The translations under genes were made by a program, and so were the position numbers. A stretch of 64,000 nucleotides of DNA from Aphanothece sacrum FPU1 (GTDB lineage: Bacteria; Cyanobacteriota; Cyanobacteriia; Cyanobacteriales; Microcystaceae). Below the pieces are notes generated by a model, which had not been told where the DNA came from, did no database searches, and saw only the letters and a list, made by a program, of their open reading frames with translations. Where the stretch lies: contig NZ_BDQK01000013.1 of the NCBI RefSeq assembly GCF_003864295.1, forward strand, positions 1,066,501-1,130,500. Direction: 5' to 3'. This document shows positions 54,719 through 63,839 of this stretch, piece after piece (position 1 is the stretch's first letter; each line of letters starts with the position of its first letter).

Positions 54719-54747
54719 AAAAAAACAGACAGGAAAACACCTGTCTG
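54719..54747 (-). terminator. intrinsic terminator of petA
   Basis: CAGACAGG (54726-54733) and CCTGTCTG (54740-54747) form an 8-bp stem with a 6-nt loop. On the minus strand it is followed by a run of seven T. It begins 30 bp past the petA stop: a textbook rho-independent terminator. Confidence 0.85.
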
Positions 54748-54776
54748 CAATGTTTTAAATTTAGGGAAAAAGGAAC

Positions 54777-55766
54777 TTAAAAGTTCATTTCAGCCGCTTG
54801 AACCCGTTCGATCTGTTTCTTCTTAATAACTAACAGAATTTGGGCTAACATAATACCAGCCAAGAAGACAATTAAGCCCTTGATGCGGCCAGGACTTTGT
54901 AAGACAACTTCCGTATCTTTTTGTCCGAAACCGCCCACATTGGGGTTACTGGTGAGGAAATCTCCAGCTTGAACAGATTGACCTTCAGCGATAATTAATT
55001 CAGGACCAGGTGGGATTGTGTCGACCACTTCTTGATTATCAGAAGTCGTAATGGTGACAGTATAACCGCCCTCTTCTTGTTCACTAATAGCCGTAATGGT
55101 TCCAGGTTGAGACGCTTTGAAAGCATTATTATTGCTTAGTTCTCCAGTAGGATATAGCTGACCACGGCCACGATTAGCCCCTAAATGAACCGAATATTTG
55201 CCAAATTTAGCATTTTTATCGGTAGCGGGGTTAGGAGACAAAACTGGAAAAACAATTTCTTGATATTGATCTCCAGGTAAAGGGCCAACAATAACCACAT
55301 TCTCTTGATCTTCTCGATAGGTTTGGAAATACAGACCTTCGATTTTTTCTTGCAGTTCTTCAGAAATACGCTCAGGAGGGGCAATTTTGAAGCCTTCAGG
55401 TAACATGAGGACAGCCCCCACATTCAGACCCCCTTTAGACCCATCTCCTAAAACTTGTTGAGCATTGAGGTCGTAGGGAACTTTAACCACAGCTTCAAAC
55501 ACTGTATCAGGGAGAACCGACTGAGGAATCTCTACTTCAGAAGGTTTAGCCGCTAAATGACAGTTAGCACAAACAATTCTTCCCGTCGCTTCCCGTGGGG
55601 TTTCTGGAGCAGTTTGTTGGGCCCAAAAAGGATAAGCGGCTGCGCTTTGAGGGGCAGCAAACCCATTGAAAAGGAAAACAGCAAGCGTGGCAAAACCTAT
55701 CAAAAGTGTCCGTCCTAGAATTTGCTTTCCTGTTGACCAAATTGCCGAAAAATCGGATGTTCTCAT
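54777..55766 (-). CDS. petA: cytochrome f
   Basis: A 329-residue c-type cytochrome of the b6f complex, passing electrons from the Rieske protein to plastocyanin or cytochrome c6 in the thylakoid lumen. The signal peptide ends at AAA-YPFWAQ (mature Tyr about 45, whose amino group ligates haem). The haem site is CANCH (66-70). The C-terminal membrane anchor is [20 protein letters not shown]. Downstream of petC in one operon, with a 120-bp spacer and its own terminator. Confidence 0.97.
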   Translation of the reverse strand: MRTSDFSAIWSTGKQILGRTLLIGFATLAVFLFNGFAAPQSAAAYPFWAQQTAPETPREATGRIVCANCHLAAKPSEVEIPQSVLPDTVFEAVVKVPYDLNAQQVLGDGSKGGLNVGAVLMLPEGFKIAPPERISEELQEKIEGLYFQTYREDQENVVIVGPLPGDQYQEIVFPVLSPNPATDKNAKFGKYSVHLGANRGRGQLYPTGELSNNNAFKASQPGTITAISEQEEGGYTVTITTSDNQEVVDTIPPGPELIIAEGQSVQAGDFLTSNPNVGGFGQKDTEVVLQSPGRIKGLIVFLAGIMLAQILLVIKKKQIERVQAAEMNF

Positions 55767-55851
55767 TGCTAAGTCAAACTATGTAAATATTAAAGGTGAC
55801 AATCACGAAGGATGGAGGAAATTGACTCGCGCAATGCGAGTTACGCCCAGG

Positions 55852-55872
55852 CACTGCCGTACAACGGCAGTG
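55852..55872. repeat. hairpin in the petC-petA spacer
   Basis: CACTGCCG and CGGCAGTG pair around TACAA, giving an 8-bp GC-rich stem between petC and petA. It may stabilise or process the petCA message. Confidence 0.55.
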
Positions 55873-55886
55873 TACCGCATGACCAA

Positions 55887-56426
55887 TTATGACCACCAGG
55901 GGTTTTCATCGGTACGGAAATCGGTTTCTGTCCAGGTAGTAAAAACAACTTTATCACTATCTGTTACCTCAGCATGAGCAAGGGCCAGAGATAAAGGTGC
56001 GGGCCCGCGAACCACTTTACCCTCACCGTTATACTGAGAACCGTGACAGGGACAGATAAATTTTTCTTCACTAGCGTTCCAAGGAACCACACAGCCTAAG
56101 TGAGTACAAACTGCGTTAATTCCGTAGTTAGACAAGGTTTTATCCCCTTGAACCACTAAGTAGGTGGGATCTCCTTTTAAACCTTGAGCCAGAACGCGAT
56201 CGCCAGCACTGTGACTATTCAAAAATTCACTGACAATCACATCATTACCGAGAGCATCTTTAGCGGTGACACCACCACCAGCACCCCCACTAGAAGGAGG
56301 GATAAAATATTTCACCACGGGATACAAAGCACCGGCCGCTACTCCGGTAATCGTACCAAAGGTGAGTAAATTCATGAATTGGCGACGCCCCATATCAGGA
56401 ACATCGGAACCAGATACTTGAGTCAT
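55887..56426 (-). CDS. petC: cytochrome b6f Rieske iron-sulfur protein
   Basis: A 179-residue Rieske protein. The N-terminal twin-Arg-like [12 protein letters not shown] starts a single membrane helix (about 17-40), then a Gly-rich hinge (SSGGAGGGV, 45-53). Cluster ligands: C107 and H109 in CTHLGC, C125 and H128 in CPCHGS; C112 and C127 form the disulfide. First gene of the petCA operon, the usual cyanobacterial order. Confidence 0.97.
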   Translation of the reverse strand: MTQVSGSDVPDMGRRQFMNLLTFGTITGVAAGALYPVVKYFIPPSSGGAGGGVTAKDALGNDVIVSEFLNSHSAGDRVLAQGLKGDPTYLVVQGDKTLSNYGINAVCTHLGCVVPWNASEEKFICPCHGSQYNGEGKVVRGPAPLSLALAHAEVTDSDKVVFTTWTETDFRTDENPWWS

Positions 56427-56686
56427 AACTAATCGTTTATGGGTCTAGGTTGGTCAATTCTTCTGAAATCACCCCAGAAGTCATTGGTTTATTGGGAATC
56501 GAAAGAGTATAATTGCAACGTTTTTCGATTTTTATATTGCGGATCATGTTAAATTATGGCAGAAATTCGTTAACAAAATTCAGTTAAATTTGAGAGATTG
56601 GTTTCGATGCCAAAATGCGATAAAGTAAGCAAACGAGAACTTTTAACCTATGACTGGGGTCTACCCTGATAAGGAGATTCAATAAA
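56427..56686. promoter_or_regulatory. divergent promoter region of petC and psbI
   Basis: A 260-bp spacer between two photosynthesis genes read outward. A strong ribosome site AAGGAG (56671-56676) serves psbI. No exact operator could be assigned. Confidence 0.5.
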
Positions 56687-56803
56687 ATGCTAACACTCAA
56701 AATCGTTGTCTATATTGTGGTCGGTTTCTTCCTGTCTCTGTTTATTTTTGGCTTACTATCGAGCGATCCTACCCGTAACCCTGGACGGAAAGACTTCGAG
56801 TAA
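56687..56803 (+). CDS. psbI: photosystem II reaction centre protein I
   Basis: A 38-residue one-helix PSII subunit. Its sequence ([20 protein letters not shown] opening, [14 protein letters not shown] ending) is nearly the same as known PsbI. It binds near the D1 and CP43 side and aids early PSII assembly. AAGGAG lies 10 bp before the ATG. It is too short for many gene finders but unmistakable. Confidence 0.97.
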   Translation: MLTLKIVVYIVVGFFLSLFIFGLLSSDPTRNPGRKDFE

Positions 56804-56933
56804 GGTCAAATCAGCTTGTGTTAACTTGGGTGAGTAAAACGACCGGAGCGAGATACGGCTCGTCCCCGACTTTATCTACTGAGTCACGCTACAGGTAGCC
56901 ATTAAACCTTCGAGCCTGATTTTTATCTAAAAG

Positions 56934-59501
56934 ATGCCCCCATTCGTTCCACCACCTAGTCCACCTGCTCAAATTCAACTTGTCGTCTCTAAACTTCCTC
57001 AAGATGTTTTAGGGACGTTTATTGGGGGGCCATCATTATGGATGAACCCCTATACTTTGATCTCTCAGATGCCTTCTGGGGTCAAAGAGCCACTTTTACT
57101 TAGTCAATCAACGACTCAGGATAATGCTCCTGCACCAGCCGTTGTTGAGTTTTATTTGTCTAATCCTCAAGAAATTCCTAATCCGACTTTATCCCCTCTA
57201 CCACCATCAGGGGACGGAACGGCTAATTTACTGGGTAATCCTATTTCTGTCGGGGGATCTTCTCAAAATAATTCCCCTGCTATACCTCCTTTGCAGTCAG
57301 AGGGGGTTGATCCCTCTCAATCTGTGTCATCAGAAGGGTCAAATTCTGCTTCTGAAGTGATTCTAGGACTAACTCAGGCTAAAATTGCTAATCCTAATCA
57401 ATCTCATCGTCTTGTTGCCCGAAAACGAGGGGGTAAAGCACGTCAATTTATTCTTTCGGCCCCTCCAACGGATATTAAGTCACCGTCTCAAGTTTCTCAA
57501 AGACAGTTTGAGATTTTTCCTGACACTCCCACCCCGTCTGAGGGAACCCCAACCCCTGAACAAAATGTAGGCATTGTGGAATTAATTGCCGACCGTCAAG
57601 AGTACGATTCTGTGCAAAAGGTGGTCTATGCTGAGGGAAATGTGGTCATGCGCTTTGCTAATGGGGTACTTTTAGCTGATCGTCTGCGGGTCAATCTTCC
57701 GGATCAATTTGCGGTGGCTGAGGGTAAAGTCGTTTTAGAACGAGGGGAGCAAATCCTACGAGGGGAAAGGTTTGAGTATTTTTTTGTGCAAGATAGTGGA
57801 GTAATTTTTAATGCTAATGGGGAAATTTATCAACCCACTACGGGCAGAGATTTTGCCCCAATTTTACCCAATGATACGGAAACCGGACGCATTCCTAATT
57901 TAACCCTAAACGAACGATTGGCTAATAATCAGCCCCTACAACGCATTGTAACTACTCAAGGGGTAAGTTTTGGCACTTCTTTTGGCATTGGGGAAGACTC
58001 TCAACCAGGAGGCCCTATCCCCCAACTTCCAGGTACTTCTGCTCCACCTAAAGGGGGACAAATTAACCGTATTCGCTTCCAAGCGGAACGAATGGAGTTT
58101 GATGCAGATGGATGGCGTGCCACTAATGCTCGTTTAACTAATGATCCTTTTTCTCCCCCTGAGTTAGAAATTAAAGCAGAAACGGCCACTTATCGCAATA
58201 TTGCCCCTTTAGTCGATGAAGTTAAACTAACCAATTCACGAGTGGTACTTGATCAAGAAAATTCTTTTCCCACTCAAGATAGATTGATTTTAGATAGACG
58301 CGATCGCCAACCAGGAGTAGTGTCTTTTGGTTATGATGATCGCGATCGCGGGGGATTATTTGTTGAACGGGGTTTTAAGGTTATTGATACGCTTCCAGTC
58401 AGTTGGGAAATTAAGCCTCAATATTACATACAAAAAGGCATTTTTCCTGACAGTATAACCACTGATGACTCTAATACTGATTTATTTGAGACAAATAAGG
58501 ACGATATTGATCCGGTGAGTCCTCCTACTTTTGGATTTACCAGTCAGTTAGAGGCCTCATTTAACGAACGAACTAGCTTTTTTGCTCGTACTTCCTTAAG
58601 CACTCTGGAGTTGAGCGATTTTGAAGATGCTTTTCGGGCTAAAACTTTTGTCCAGCATCGCATCGGAGATCTTGACCGTCCCCACGATCTACGGTTTGAA
58701 TATAACTATCGAGAACGGTTATTTAATGGTTCTTTGGGCTTTCAAACAGTACGAAATAGTGTGGGTGCGATTATAGTTTCTCCCCCTATTTATTTACAAG
58801 ATTCAGGATTACAATTAAGTTATCAAGCGTCTTTTCAGAATGTGAATGCTGATACAGATCGGGCGAGTTTATTAAGTCCTAATAGAGATAATAATCGTGT
58901 TACTTTATTTCGTTCTCAAGGGGCGGCCTCTTTGAGTCGGGGGTTTTGGCTTTGGGTGGGTGAAACCCTTCCCCCAACCCCAGAGGAGGGACTTAAATAT
59001 ACTTCAACTCCTGTCCAACCCTTTTTACAGTTTTCTACTGGTGTCACTGCGGTAGGTAGTATCTATGGCAATGGTAGTTCTCAACCCTCTATCTCAGGCA
59101 GTCTTGGCTTATTAGGTCAATTTGGTAATTTTTCCCGTCCATTTTTTGATTATACAGGGTTTAATCTCACTTTTAGCCAAGCTTTACGGGGTGATCCTTC
59201 TCCTTTTCTGTTTGATCGTTTTGCCGATCTTAAAGTCATATCTTGGGGATTGACTCAACAACTTTATGGGCCAGTACGATTTGGTGTACAAAGTGCTTAT
59301 AATATTGATACAGATGAGGAAATTAACACCGATTTATTCTTAGAATATAGTCGTCGTACTTATAGTATTCTCTTGCGTTATAATACGGTTCTCAAAGTAG
59401 GATCTATTAGTTTACGCATTAGTGATTTTAACTGGGGTGGTAATCCTGGTCCCTTTGATGGAACTGGTATTCGTCCTGTAATTCAAGGGATTCCTCGATA
59501 A
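56934..59501 (+). CDS. DUF3769 LptD-like outer-membrane protein
   Basis: An 855-residue cyanobacterial counterpart of LptD, expected to place lipopolysaccharide in the outer membrane. Residues 1-205 are a Pro/Ser-rich, low-complexity region. The OstA/LptA-like part starts near 210 (GIVELIADRQEYDSVQKVVY, AEGNVVMRFANGVLLADRLR, AEGKVVLERGEQILRGERFE). The C-terminal 450 residues are a beta-barrel (alternating strands, e.g. YSILLRYNTVLKVGSISLRI). There is no visible Sec signal in the first 60 residues, so the true start or export signal is uncertain. It follows psbI after 130 bp. Confidence 0.85.
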   Translation: MPPFVPPPSPPAQIQLVVSKLPQDVLGTFIGGPSLWMNPYTLISQMPSGVKEPLLLSQSTTQDNAPAPAVVEFYLSNPQEIPNPTLSPLPPSGDGTANLLGNPISVGGSSQNNSPAIPPLQSEGVDPSQSVSSEGSNSASEVILGLTQAKIANPNQSHRLVARKRGGKARQFILSAPPTDIKSPSQVSQRQFEIFPDTPTPSEGTPTPEQNVGIVELIADRQEYDSVQKVVYAEGNVVMRFANGVLLADRLRVNLPDQFAVAEGKVVLERGEQILRGERFEYFFVQDSGVIFNANGEIYQPTTGRDFAPILPNDTETGRIPNLTLNERLANNQPLQRIVTTQGVSFGTSFGIGEDSQPGGPIPQLPGTSAPPKGGQINRIRFQAERMEFDADGWRATNARLTNDPFSPPELEIKAETATYRNIAPLVDEVKLTNSRVVLDQENSFPTQDRLILDRRDRQPGVVSFGYDDRDRGGLFVERGFKVIDTLPVSWEIKPQYYIQKGIFPDSITTDDSNTDLFETNKDDIDPVSPPTFGFTSQLEASFNERTSFFARTSLSTLELSDFEDAFRAKTFVQHRIGDLDRPHDLRFEYNYRERLFNGSLGFQTVRNSVGAIIVSPPIYLQDSGLQLSYQASFQNVNADTDRASLLSPNRDNNRVTLFRSQGAASLSRGFWLWVGETLPPTPEEGLKYTSTPVQPFLQFSTGVTAVGSIYGNGSSQPSISGSLGLLGQFGNFSRPFFDYTGFNLTFSQALRGDPSPFLFDRFADLKVISWGLTQQLYGPVRFGVQSAYNIDTDEEINTDLFLEYSRRTYSILLRYNTVLKVGSISLRISDFNWGGNPGPFDGTGIRPVIQGIPR

Positions 59502-59580
59502 ATTATGAATTATGAATTATGAATTATGAATTATGAATTATGAATTATGAATTATGAATTATGAATTATGAATTATGAAT
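59501..59580. repeat. 7-bp tandem repeat (AATTATG)n
   Basis: About 11.4 uninterrupted copies of AATTATG directly after the stop of the LptD-like gene. Such simple tandem repeats are likely to vary in copy number. Confidence 0.95.
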
Positions 59581-59708
59581 AGGTTCTAAAGTTCTAAGTA
59601 GTCGGACATAAATAAGCAGCACTATGTTAATTTATATTACAAAATTAGAAGCGAACGCCACAAACAGACCCCAAAGTGTGTTAATAGGGTTAGTCGTAAA
59701 AACTCTGA

Positions 59709-59876
59709 TTAACTAACAATAACAGTATTTAAGGACATTTGACTGATTTCTGTCCAAAATTCCCTCTCCGATTCCGGTAATAAAGTTACTATAACTTTTG
59801 TTCCTTCGGGAAGTTCAATAGGTTCTAAAGGTTCAATTTTTCCTTGTCTTACTGTTGCTAAAATTGTTTGTAACAT
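59709..59876 (-). CDS. orphan DUF104-type antitoxin-like protein, truncated tail
   Basis: A 55-residue protein beginning MLQTILATVRQGKIEPLEPI, then ELPEGTKVIVTLLPE, the pattern of small antitoxins usually paired with a PIN toxin. The family tail after SLN usually runs on with an acidic W-D/N-x-x-E-D-D-I-Y segment; here it reads SLNTVIVS and stops. No toxin gene follows. The ATG at 59876 is chosen over a longer upstream frame. It is probably a decayed antitoxin. Confidence 0.6.
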   Translation of the reverse strand: MLQTILATVRQGKIEPLEPIELPEGTKVIVTLLPESEREFWTEISQMSLNTVIVS

Positions 59877-59948
59877 CTTGTTATTTAAGTTCCAATTACA
59901 CCTAATTATATTATATAGCATTTATATCTCAATTGTAAATAATATAAA

Positions 59949-62219
59949 CTATTTTTTACTAGATGAAGATTTTGCCCAATCTTTAGCTAAGACTCTTAAT
60001 AAAGTTTTTAATCCTAAAATAAACGGCGGTTCAAAGCGAATTTCTTCAGATTTTCCTTTCATTTCTTTGATTAAGATATCCTCTAAAGCACGCTGTGTTC
60101 TCTTCCACAGTTCAGAATTATCTTTAGTATCTGGACTCGTTTTGTAGTCTTTTAAAGCGGAAATTTCCTCAATATTTAACTCCTTCAATACTTTATGAAA
60201 TTCATAGAGAAACTCAGGTATTTCTATCAATTTAGGAATTTTAAAGTCATTTATTTCTTGTTCATTCTGTTGTTTAATACGAGAATAAGCATCAATTTTC
60301 TGTCCATTAATTAAACAATTTTCTCCTGGAATAAAATAATTTTGTTCTGTTTCACTAATTCCCTTAATACTTGTATCATTTAATACTAATCCACAAGCAA
60401 TTTCATCGCCAATATATTTACTTAAATGGGTATCTTGAGGATAATCATTAAATCCTGAACTCTTAATTAATAAGCGACTGAATATTTTATTAATTTCCGA
60501 ATCATGAGAAAATTCTCCTCGGTCATCTAACCAGTTTAATAGATGAGAACCTCTACCACCAATATAGACAGGTGTGGTTTTTCCTCGTTCATATATTCCT
60601 TGTTGATGTAGTACCTTAAGCACAATGCCAATATAATAATATAATCCAGCAACTCCAATAGACATTATTGTTATTAATCCTCTCATGTCTTCTTCATCTG
60701 CTATTTGTTCTCTTTCTTTTTTTAGCCAATTTTCACTTTCCAGACGTAACCACAAATCTAACTTAGTATTAAATGCGTATGTATGTAAATTGTCCCAACC
60801 TCCAAAATTATATTTTAATCTGTCTTTGATAAATCTAGGATTTTCTTGTAAAATCTCATGCAATAAATCTTTTACACCAAAATCTATTGTGTATTGATAA
60901 ATTTGTTTTCCACTGTCCCAAACAGAAATATCTGAAGTAGACTCTAAGAAATAAATACAGGATGTATAAATCAAATCTTCTCGTTCTCTGCCATTAAAAT
61001 ATTGAGCAAAGGCTACACTTTCTGAGCGATAATGATCAGTATCTTTATAATCAGGACAAATATGTTTAATTCCTGTTGTTACTTTTAATTCTTGAGTAAT
61101 ATCTTGCCATAATTTAGCATATGTTCTTTTAGTTTTCTTGTCAAAAGTTGATGGATAAGATATACACCATTGAATTTCTTCGATTTCTTGTTCTACTACT
61201 AAAGCACTAATATGTAAGGCTAAATGTTTAAGAAATAATTCAACATATTCTCTGTTTGATGATGTCCAAGATAGATTAGTTTTTATATGTTCTTCCTGTG
61301 GTTTAAATGTTTTATTATTAGGAATATACATTCTTCCATCAAAAATAGGAAGTTTATAGTTATGATTTGGATTAGCTCCTAGAGTGGTTAAAACACTGTC
61401 TATTTGTGGTTTATCTTGAGGTATAAAATTTTCAGGTATGAAGTTTTCAAATAAAGCATTTAAGAGCGTAAATGATGCAACCGTTGTTATCTGAAGCTGT
61501 AAATTTTTAAGTTTTAAAGGTTCAGGATAACTATTATTATGCTGAATATAAATATTGGTAAATTTTGTATTAAAATCTACCCCTATTTTACACTTTTTAT
61601 GAGGGCGTATTATGTTAGGAGATTTCAAGAGAATTATTCCTATGGGGTTTCTTTGACTATCAACACAATTAATATGAGTAGGAAAGTCTTCTAAACGGAT
61701 GATTGTATATTTGCCAAATCCTAACTTAAAGTCGCAAGAATCTTTATCATTATAAACACTTACATCAAAAGTTCTAATTCCTAATTCTGAATCATAATAA
61801 AACACATAATAGTCCTGCCATTTGTCGGCTCGAAAATTAGGCCAAAGTTGTAATACAGGTAATTGTTCTCCTAGACAATTTTCTTCTTTTAGGTCATAGT
61901 CTTTATACAATGTATAAGATTTTTGTTTTAGATCAACACCAGTCAGAGGTAAATCTAAAATGAGACGAACTTGTCCGCTATTTTGCATTTTAAATTTAAT
62001 CTGCTTGACTAATACTCCTGGGGTGAAATAGTCAAGCAAAACAGAATTCAGAGGTATTAAAGGAGTGACTGGTTTCTTCTGATACCCGATAAACGTGATA
62101 ACATCACTTTCTTCTTGATCGGGTAATAATCCTCCAGGTAAACCTTTTTCTAATTCGATAAAGTATAATTTAGGTAAGAATAATGAATTTTTGATACGGG
62201 ATAAATCATCTAGGTTCAT
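59949..62219 (-). CDS. divergent actin/Hsp70-like ATPase-fold protein
   Basis: A 756-residue soluble protein. The N-terminal 210 residues are beta-rich and unknown. An actin-like ATPase fold follows: KIGVDFNTKFTNIYIQ (phosphate-1), IYFLESTSDISVWD (phosphate-2; the usual D-x-G-G-G-T core is changed), and VYIGGRGSHLLNW (adenosine motif). A helical C-terminal tail of about 120 residues ends in SSSSKK. It resembles the large Hsp70-like proteins found beside vWA-domain genes in conflict or stress gene sets, but no such partner is seen here. It stands alone with an orphan antitoxin and BrnTA as neighbours. Function unknown. Confidence 0.65.
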   Translation of the reverse strand: MNLDDLSRIKNSLFLPKLYFIELEKGLPGGLLPDQEESDVITFIGYQKKPVTPLIPLNSVLLDYFTPGVLVKQIKFKMQNSGQVRLILDLPLTGVDLKQKSYTLYKDYDLKEENCLGEQLPVLQLWPNFRADKWQDYYVFYYDSELGIRTFDVSVYNDKDSCDFKLGFGKYTIIRLEDFPTHINCVDSQRNPIGIILLKSPNIIRPHKKCKIGVDFNTKFTNIYIQHNNSYPEPLKLKNLQLQITTVASFTLLNALFENFIPENFIPQDKPQIDSVLTTLGANPNHNYKLPIFDGRMYIPNNKTFKPQEEHIKTNLSWTSSNREYVELFLKHLALHISALVVEQEIEEIQWCISYPSTFDKKTKRTYAKLWQDITQELKVTTGIKHICPDYKDTDHYRSESVAFAQYFNGREREDLIYTSCIYFLESTSDISVWDSGKQIYQYTIDFGVKDLLHEILQENPRFIKDRLKYNFGGWDNLHTYAFNTKLDLWLRLESENWLKKEREQIADEEDMRGLITIMSIGVAGLYYYIGIVLKVLHQQGIYERGKTTPVYIGGRGSHLLNWLDDRGEFSHDSEINKIFSRLLIKSSGFNDYPQDTHLSKYIGDEIACGLVLNDTSIKGISETEQNYFIPGENCLINGQKIDAYSRIKQQNEQEINDFKIPKLIEIPEFLYEFHKVLKELNIEEISALKDYKTSPDTKDNSELWKRTQRALEDILIKEMKGKSEEIRFEPPFILGLKTLLRVLAKDWAKSSSSKK

Positions 62220-62340
62220 AATTAATAAAATGTTTGATTGTTTAGCTTTAGTTTAAATATTATTATAGTATATGGCTAAGAGCAAGGATTTAAAATTATT
62301 GTTAAATGGGCATAAATTATAATTTATATGGTAGAATAAT

Positions 62341-62619
62341 ATGAGTATCACTTTCGATTGGGATAGTCAAAGAGAAGCTGACAATAAAGCTAAACATGGC
62401 GTGGACTTTGAAACTGCTCAATATGCCTTTTTTGATCCACATCGTTTGATTGTCCATGATGCCAAACATAGCGACTCAGAGGAACGTTGGTTTTGTATTG
62501 GCAAAGTAAAAGATCGTGTTTTAACGGTGCGTTTTACTTATCGTGGTGAAGTGATTCGTATATTTGGGGCTTCTCAATGGCGCAAATGGAGGAAATTCTA
62601 TGAAGAACACAACCCCTGA
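62341..62619 (+). CDS. brnT: BrnT family toxin
   Basis: A 92-residue RelE-fold ribonuclease toxin. Marks: FDWDSQREADNKAKHGVDFE, AFFDPHRLIVHDAKHSDSEE, and the C-terminal RVLTVRFTYRGEVIRIFGAS. In Brucella BrnT blocks translation by RNA cleavage. Its 3' end overlaps brnA by 20 bp. Confidence 0.92.
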   Translation: MSITFDWDSQREADNKAKHGVDFETAQYAFFDPHRLIVHDAKHSDSEERWFCIGKVKDRVLTVRFTYRGEVIRIFGASQWRKWRKFYEEHNP

Positions 62620-62833
62620 TCCCGCAGAACCGATTGGTAATGTGACAATTGTAGAAGATTTTTTACCACCACCAGAGCAGTTAATTCCCAAAAAGAATAC
62701 TGTACTGGTAACAATGGAATTTACCAAAGAAAGTATTGAATTTTTTCAACAGGAAGCTAAACTTAATAATGCTTCATATCAAACTATGATTCGTAATTTA
62801 GTAGATGCTTATGTTAGACAACAACAGCACTGA
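62600..62833 (+). CDS. brnA: BrnA family antitoxin
   Basis: A 77-residue antitoxin: an acidic N-terminus, then VTMEFTKESIEFFQQEAKLN and YQTMIRNLVDAYVRQQ, a ribbon-helix-helix DNA-binding end. It neutralises BrnT and represses the operon. The ATG at 62600 has GGAGG 7 bp upstream and overlaps brnT by 20 bp. A start at 62564 would be 36 bp longer and lacks a ribosome site. Confidence 0.85.
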   Translation: MKNTTPDPAEPIGNVTIVEDFLPPPEQLIPKKNTVLVTMEFTKESIEFFQQEAKLNNASYQTMIRNLVDAYVRQQQH

Positions 62834-62870
62834 ATCTAACCAGATGCTTAATATCATTAAGCCCTAATAT

Positions 62871-63095
62871 TTATTGTTGAGGAATAGCAGATATTATCGC
62901 TCGGAGTGCTTTGTTCACATCTTCAGAAGTCTTGAAAACTTTGGCCACATCTGATTCTAAAGTAACAGTTATTTTAGTTTCATTTATTTGAGTAGCAAAA
63001 CGATTAGGATGAGCCTTAGTATAATCAAAATTATATTCAGAAAGTAGGTCTTCTTCTAAGTTTTGGTTAGTTTCAGAATTGGGTGTATTGTTCAT
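62871..63095 (-). CDS. antitoxin-like small protein
   Basis: A 74-residue acidic protein. EYNFDYTKAHPNRFATQIN followed by ITVTLESDVAKVF and a final helix match small cyanobacterial proteins usually next to a toxin gene. No toxin adjoins it in the same direction, though BrnTA is convergent 37 bp away. The start at 63095 (MNNTPNS) excludes a non-conserved extension into the Nudix gene. Confidence 0.65.
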   Translation of the reverse strand: MNNTPNSETNQNLEEDLLSEYNFDYTKAHPNRFATQINETKITVTLESDVAKVFKTSEDVNKALRAIISAIPQQ

Positions 63096-63118
63096 AGTCT
63101 TGACATTCCACAAATTAA

Positions 63119-63682
63119 TTAACGCTTGCTCAAAAATTCCAACCCCATAAAAATTGTTGCAATAGTTCCCGCCACACAAATTTTACCAGACATAATTTGA
63201 CTAATAACATCATTTATAGGAACTAAAACTACTTCTATTTCTTCCGTAATATCTAAATGTTTATGACCTGTATTCGTAACATTTAAACCTAAATAAATAT
63301 GAATCTTATTATCATCTTTGACTGGATTATCATAAATCGTTGTCATAAAAATTAATTCCTGAGCAATATAACCTGTTTCTTCCTCTAACTCTCGTTTAGC
63401 TGCACTTAAACTATCCTCAACTTTTGGATCAAAAGTCCCTGCTGGAAGTTCCAATAAAATATCTTGTATTCCATGACGATATTGACAAACAAAAACAATC
63501 TCATTATCAGGAGTAATCGGTAAAATTAAAGCAATGTCAGGACGAACATTGACAAAATAATCATCAATAACCGTTCCATCAGGTAACTCAACTTGATCTT
63601 GTCGAACTTGACACCATTGATTATTAATGACAAACTTAGACTTAAGAATTTTCCACTTTTTGAGATTAGTTTCAAAGTTCAT
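63119..63682 (-). CDS. Nudix hydrolase (ADP-ribose pyrophosphatase type)
   Basis: A 187-residue Nudix enzyme. The Nudix box GTFDPKVED...REL-EEE-TGY is complete: G, E, then REL-EEE-TG with the catalytic Glu pair. LPAGTFDPK and FVCQYRHGIQDILLELPAG match the ADP-ribose/NDP-sugar branch. It likely hydrolyses ADP-ribose or a nucleotide sugar. It precedes the 74-residue antitoxin-like gene by 23 bp. Confidence 0.88.
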   Translation of the reverse strand: MNFETNLKKWKILKSKFVINNQWCQVRQDQVELPDGTVIDDYFVNVRPDIALILPITPDNEIVFVCQYRHGIQDILLELPAGTFDPKVEDSLSAAKRELEEETGYIAQELIFMTTIYDNPVKDDNKIHIYLGLNVTNTGHKHLDITEEIEVVLVPINDVISQIMSGKICVAGTIATIFMGLEFLSKR

Positions 63683-63839
63683 TGTTAGAAAAGATACAGT
63701 ATAAGGTAAAATAATAAATCGGTCTAATCAAACCCTGAAGCTTATCAGAAAACGGAGTGAGGCGTTGTCAATTGATCCTAGCTAAAGTAAATTGACCATA
63801 AAGTGATGGCGACGTTTAATCTTAACTTTTGTACTTATT

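Noticed and set aside
55666-55977. Plus-strand ORF spanning the petC-petA spacer
   Set aside because: It covers the start of petA and end of petC in antisense; no conserved features.
60685-60897. Plus-strand Ser-rich ORF within the actin-like gene
   Set aside because: Antisense shadow; low-complexity start and no ribosome site.
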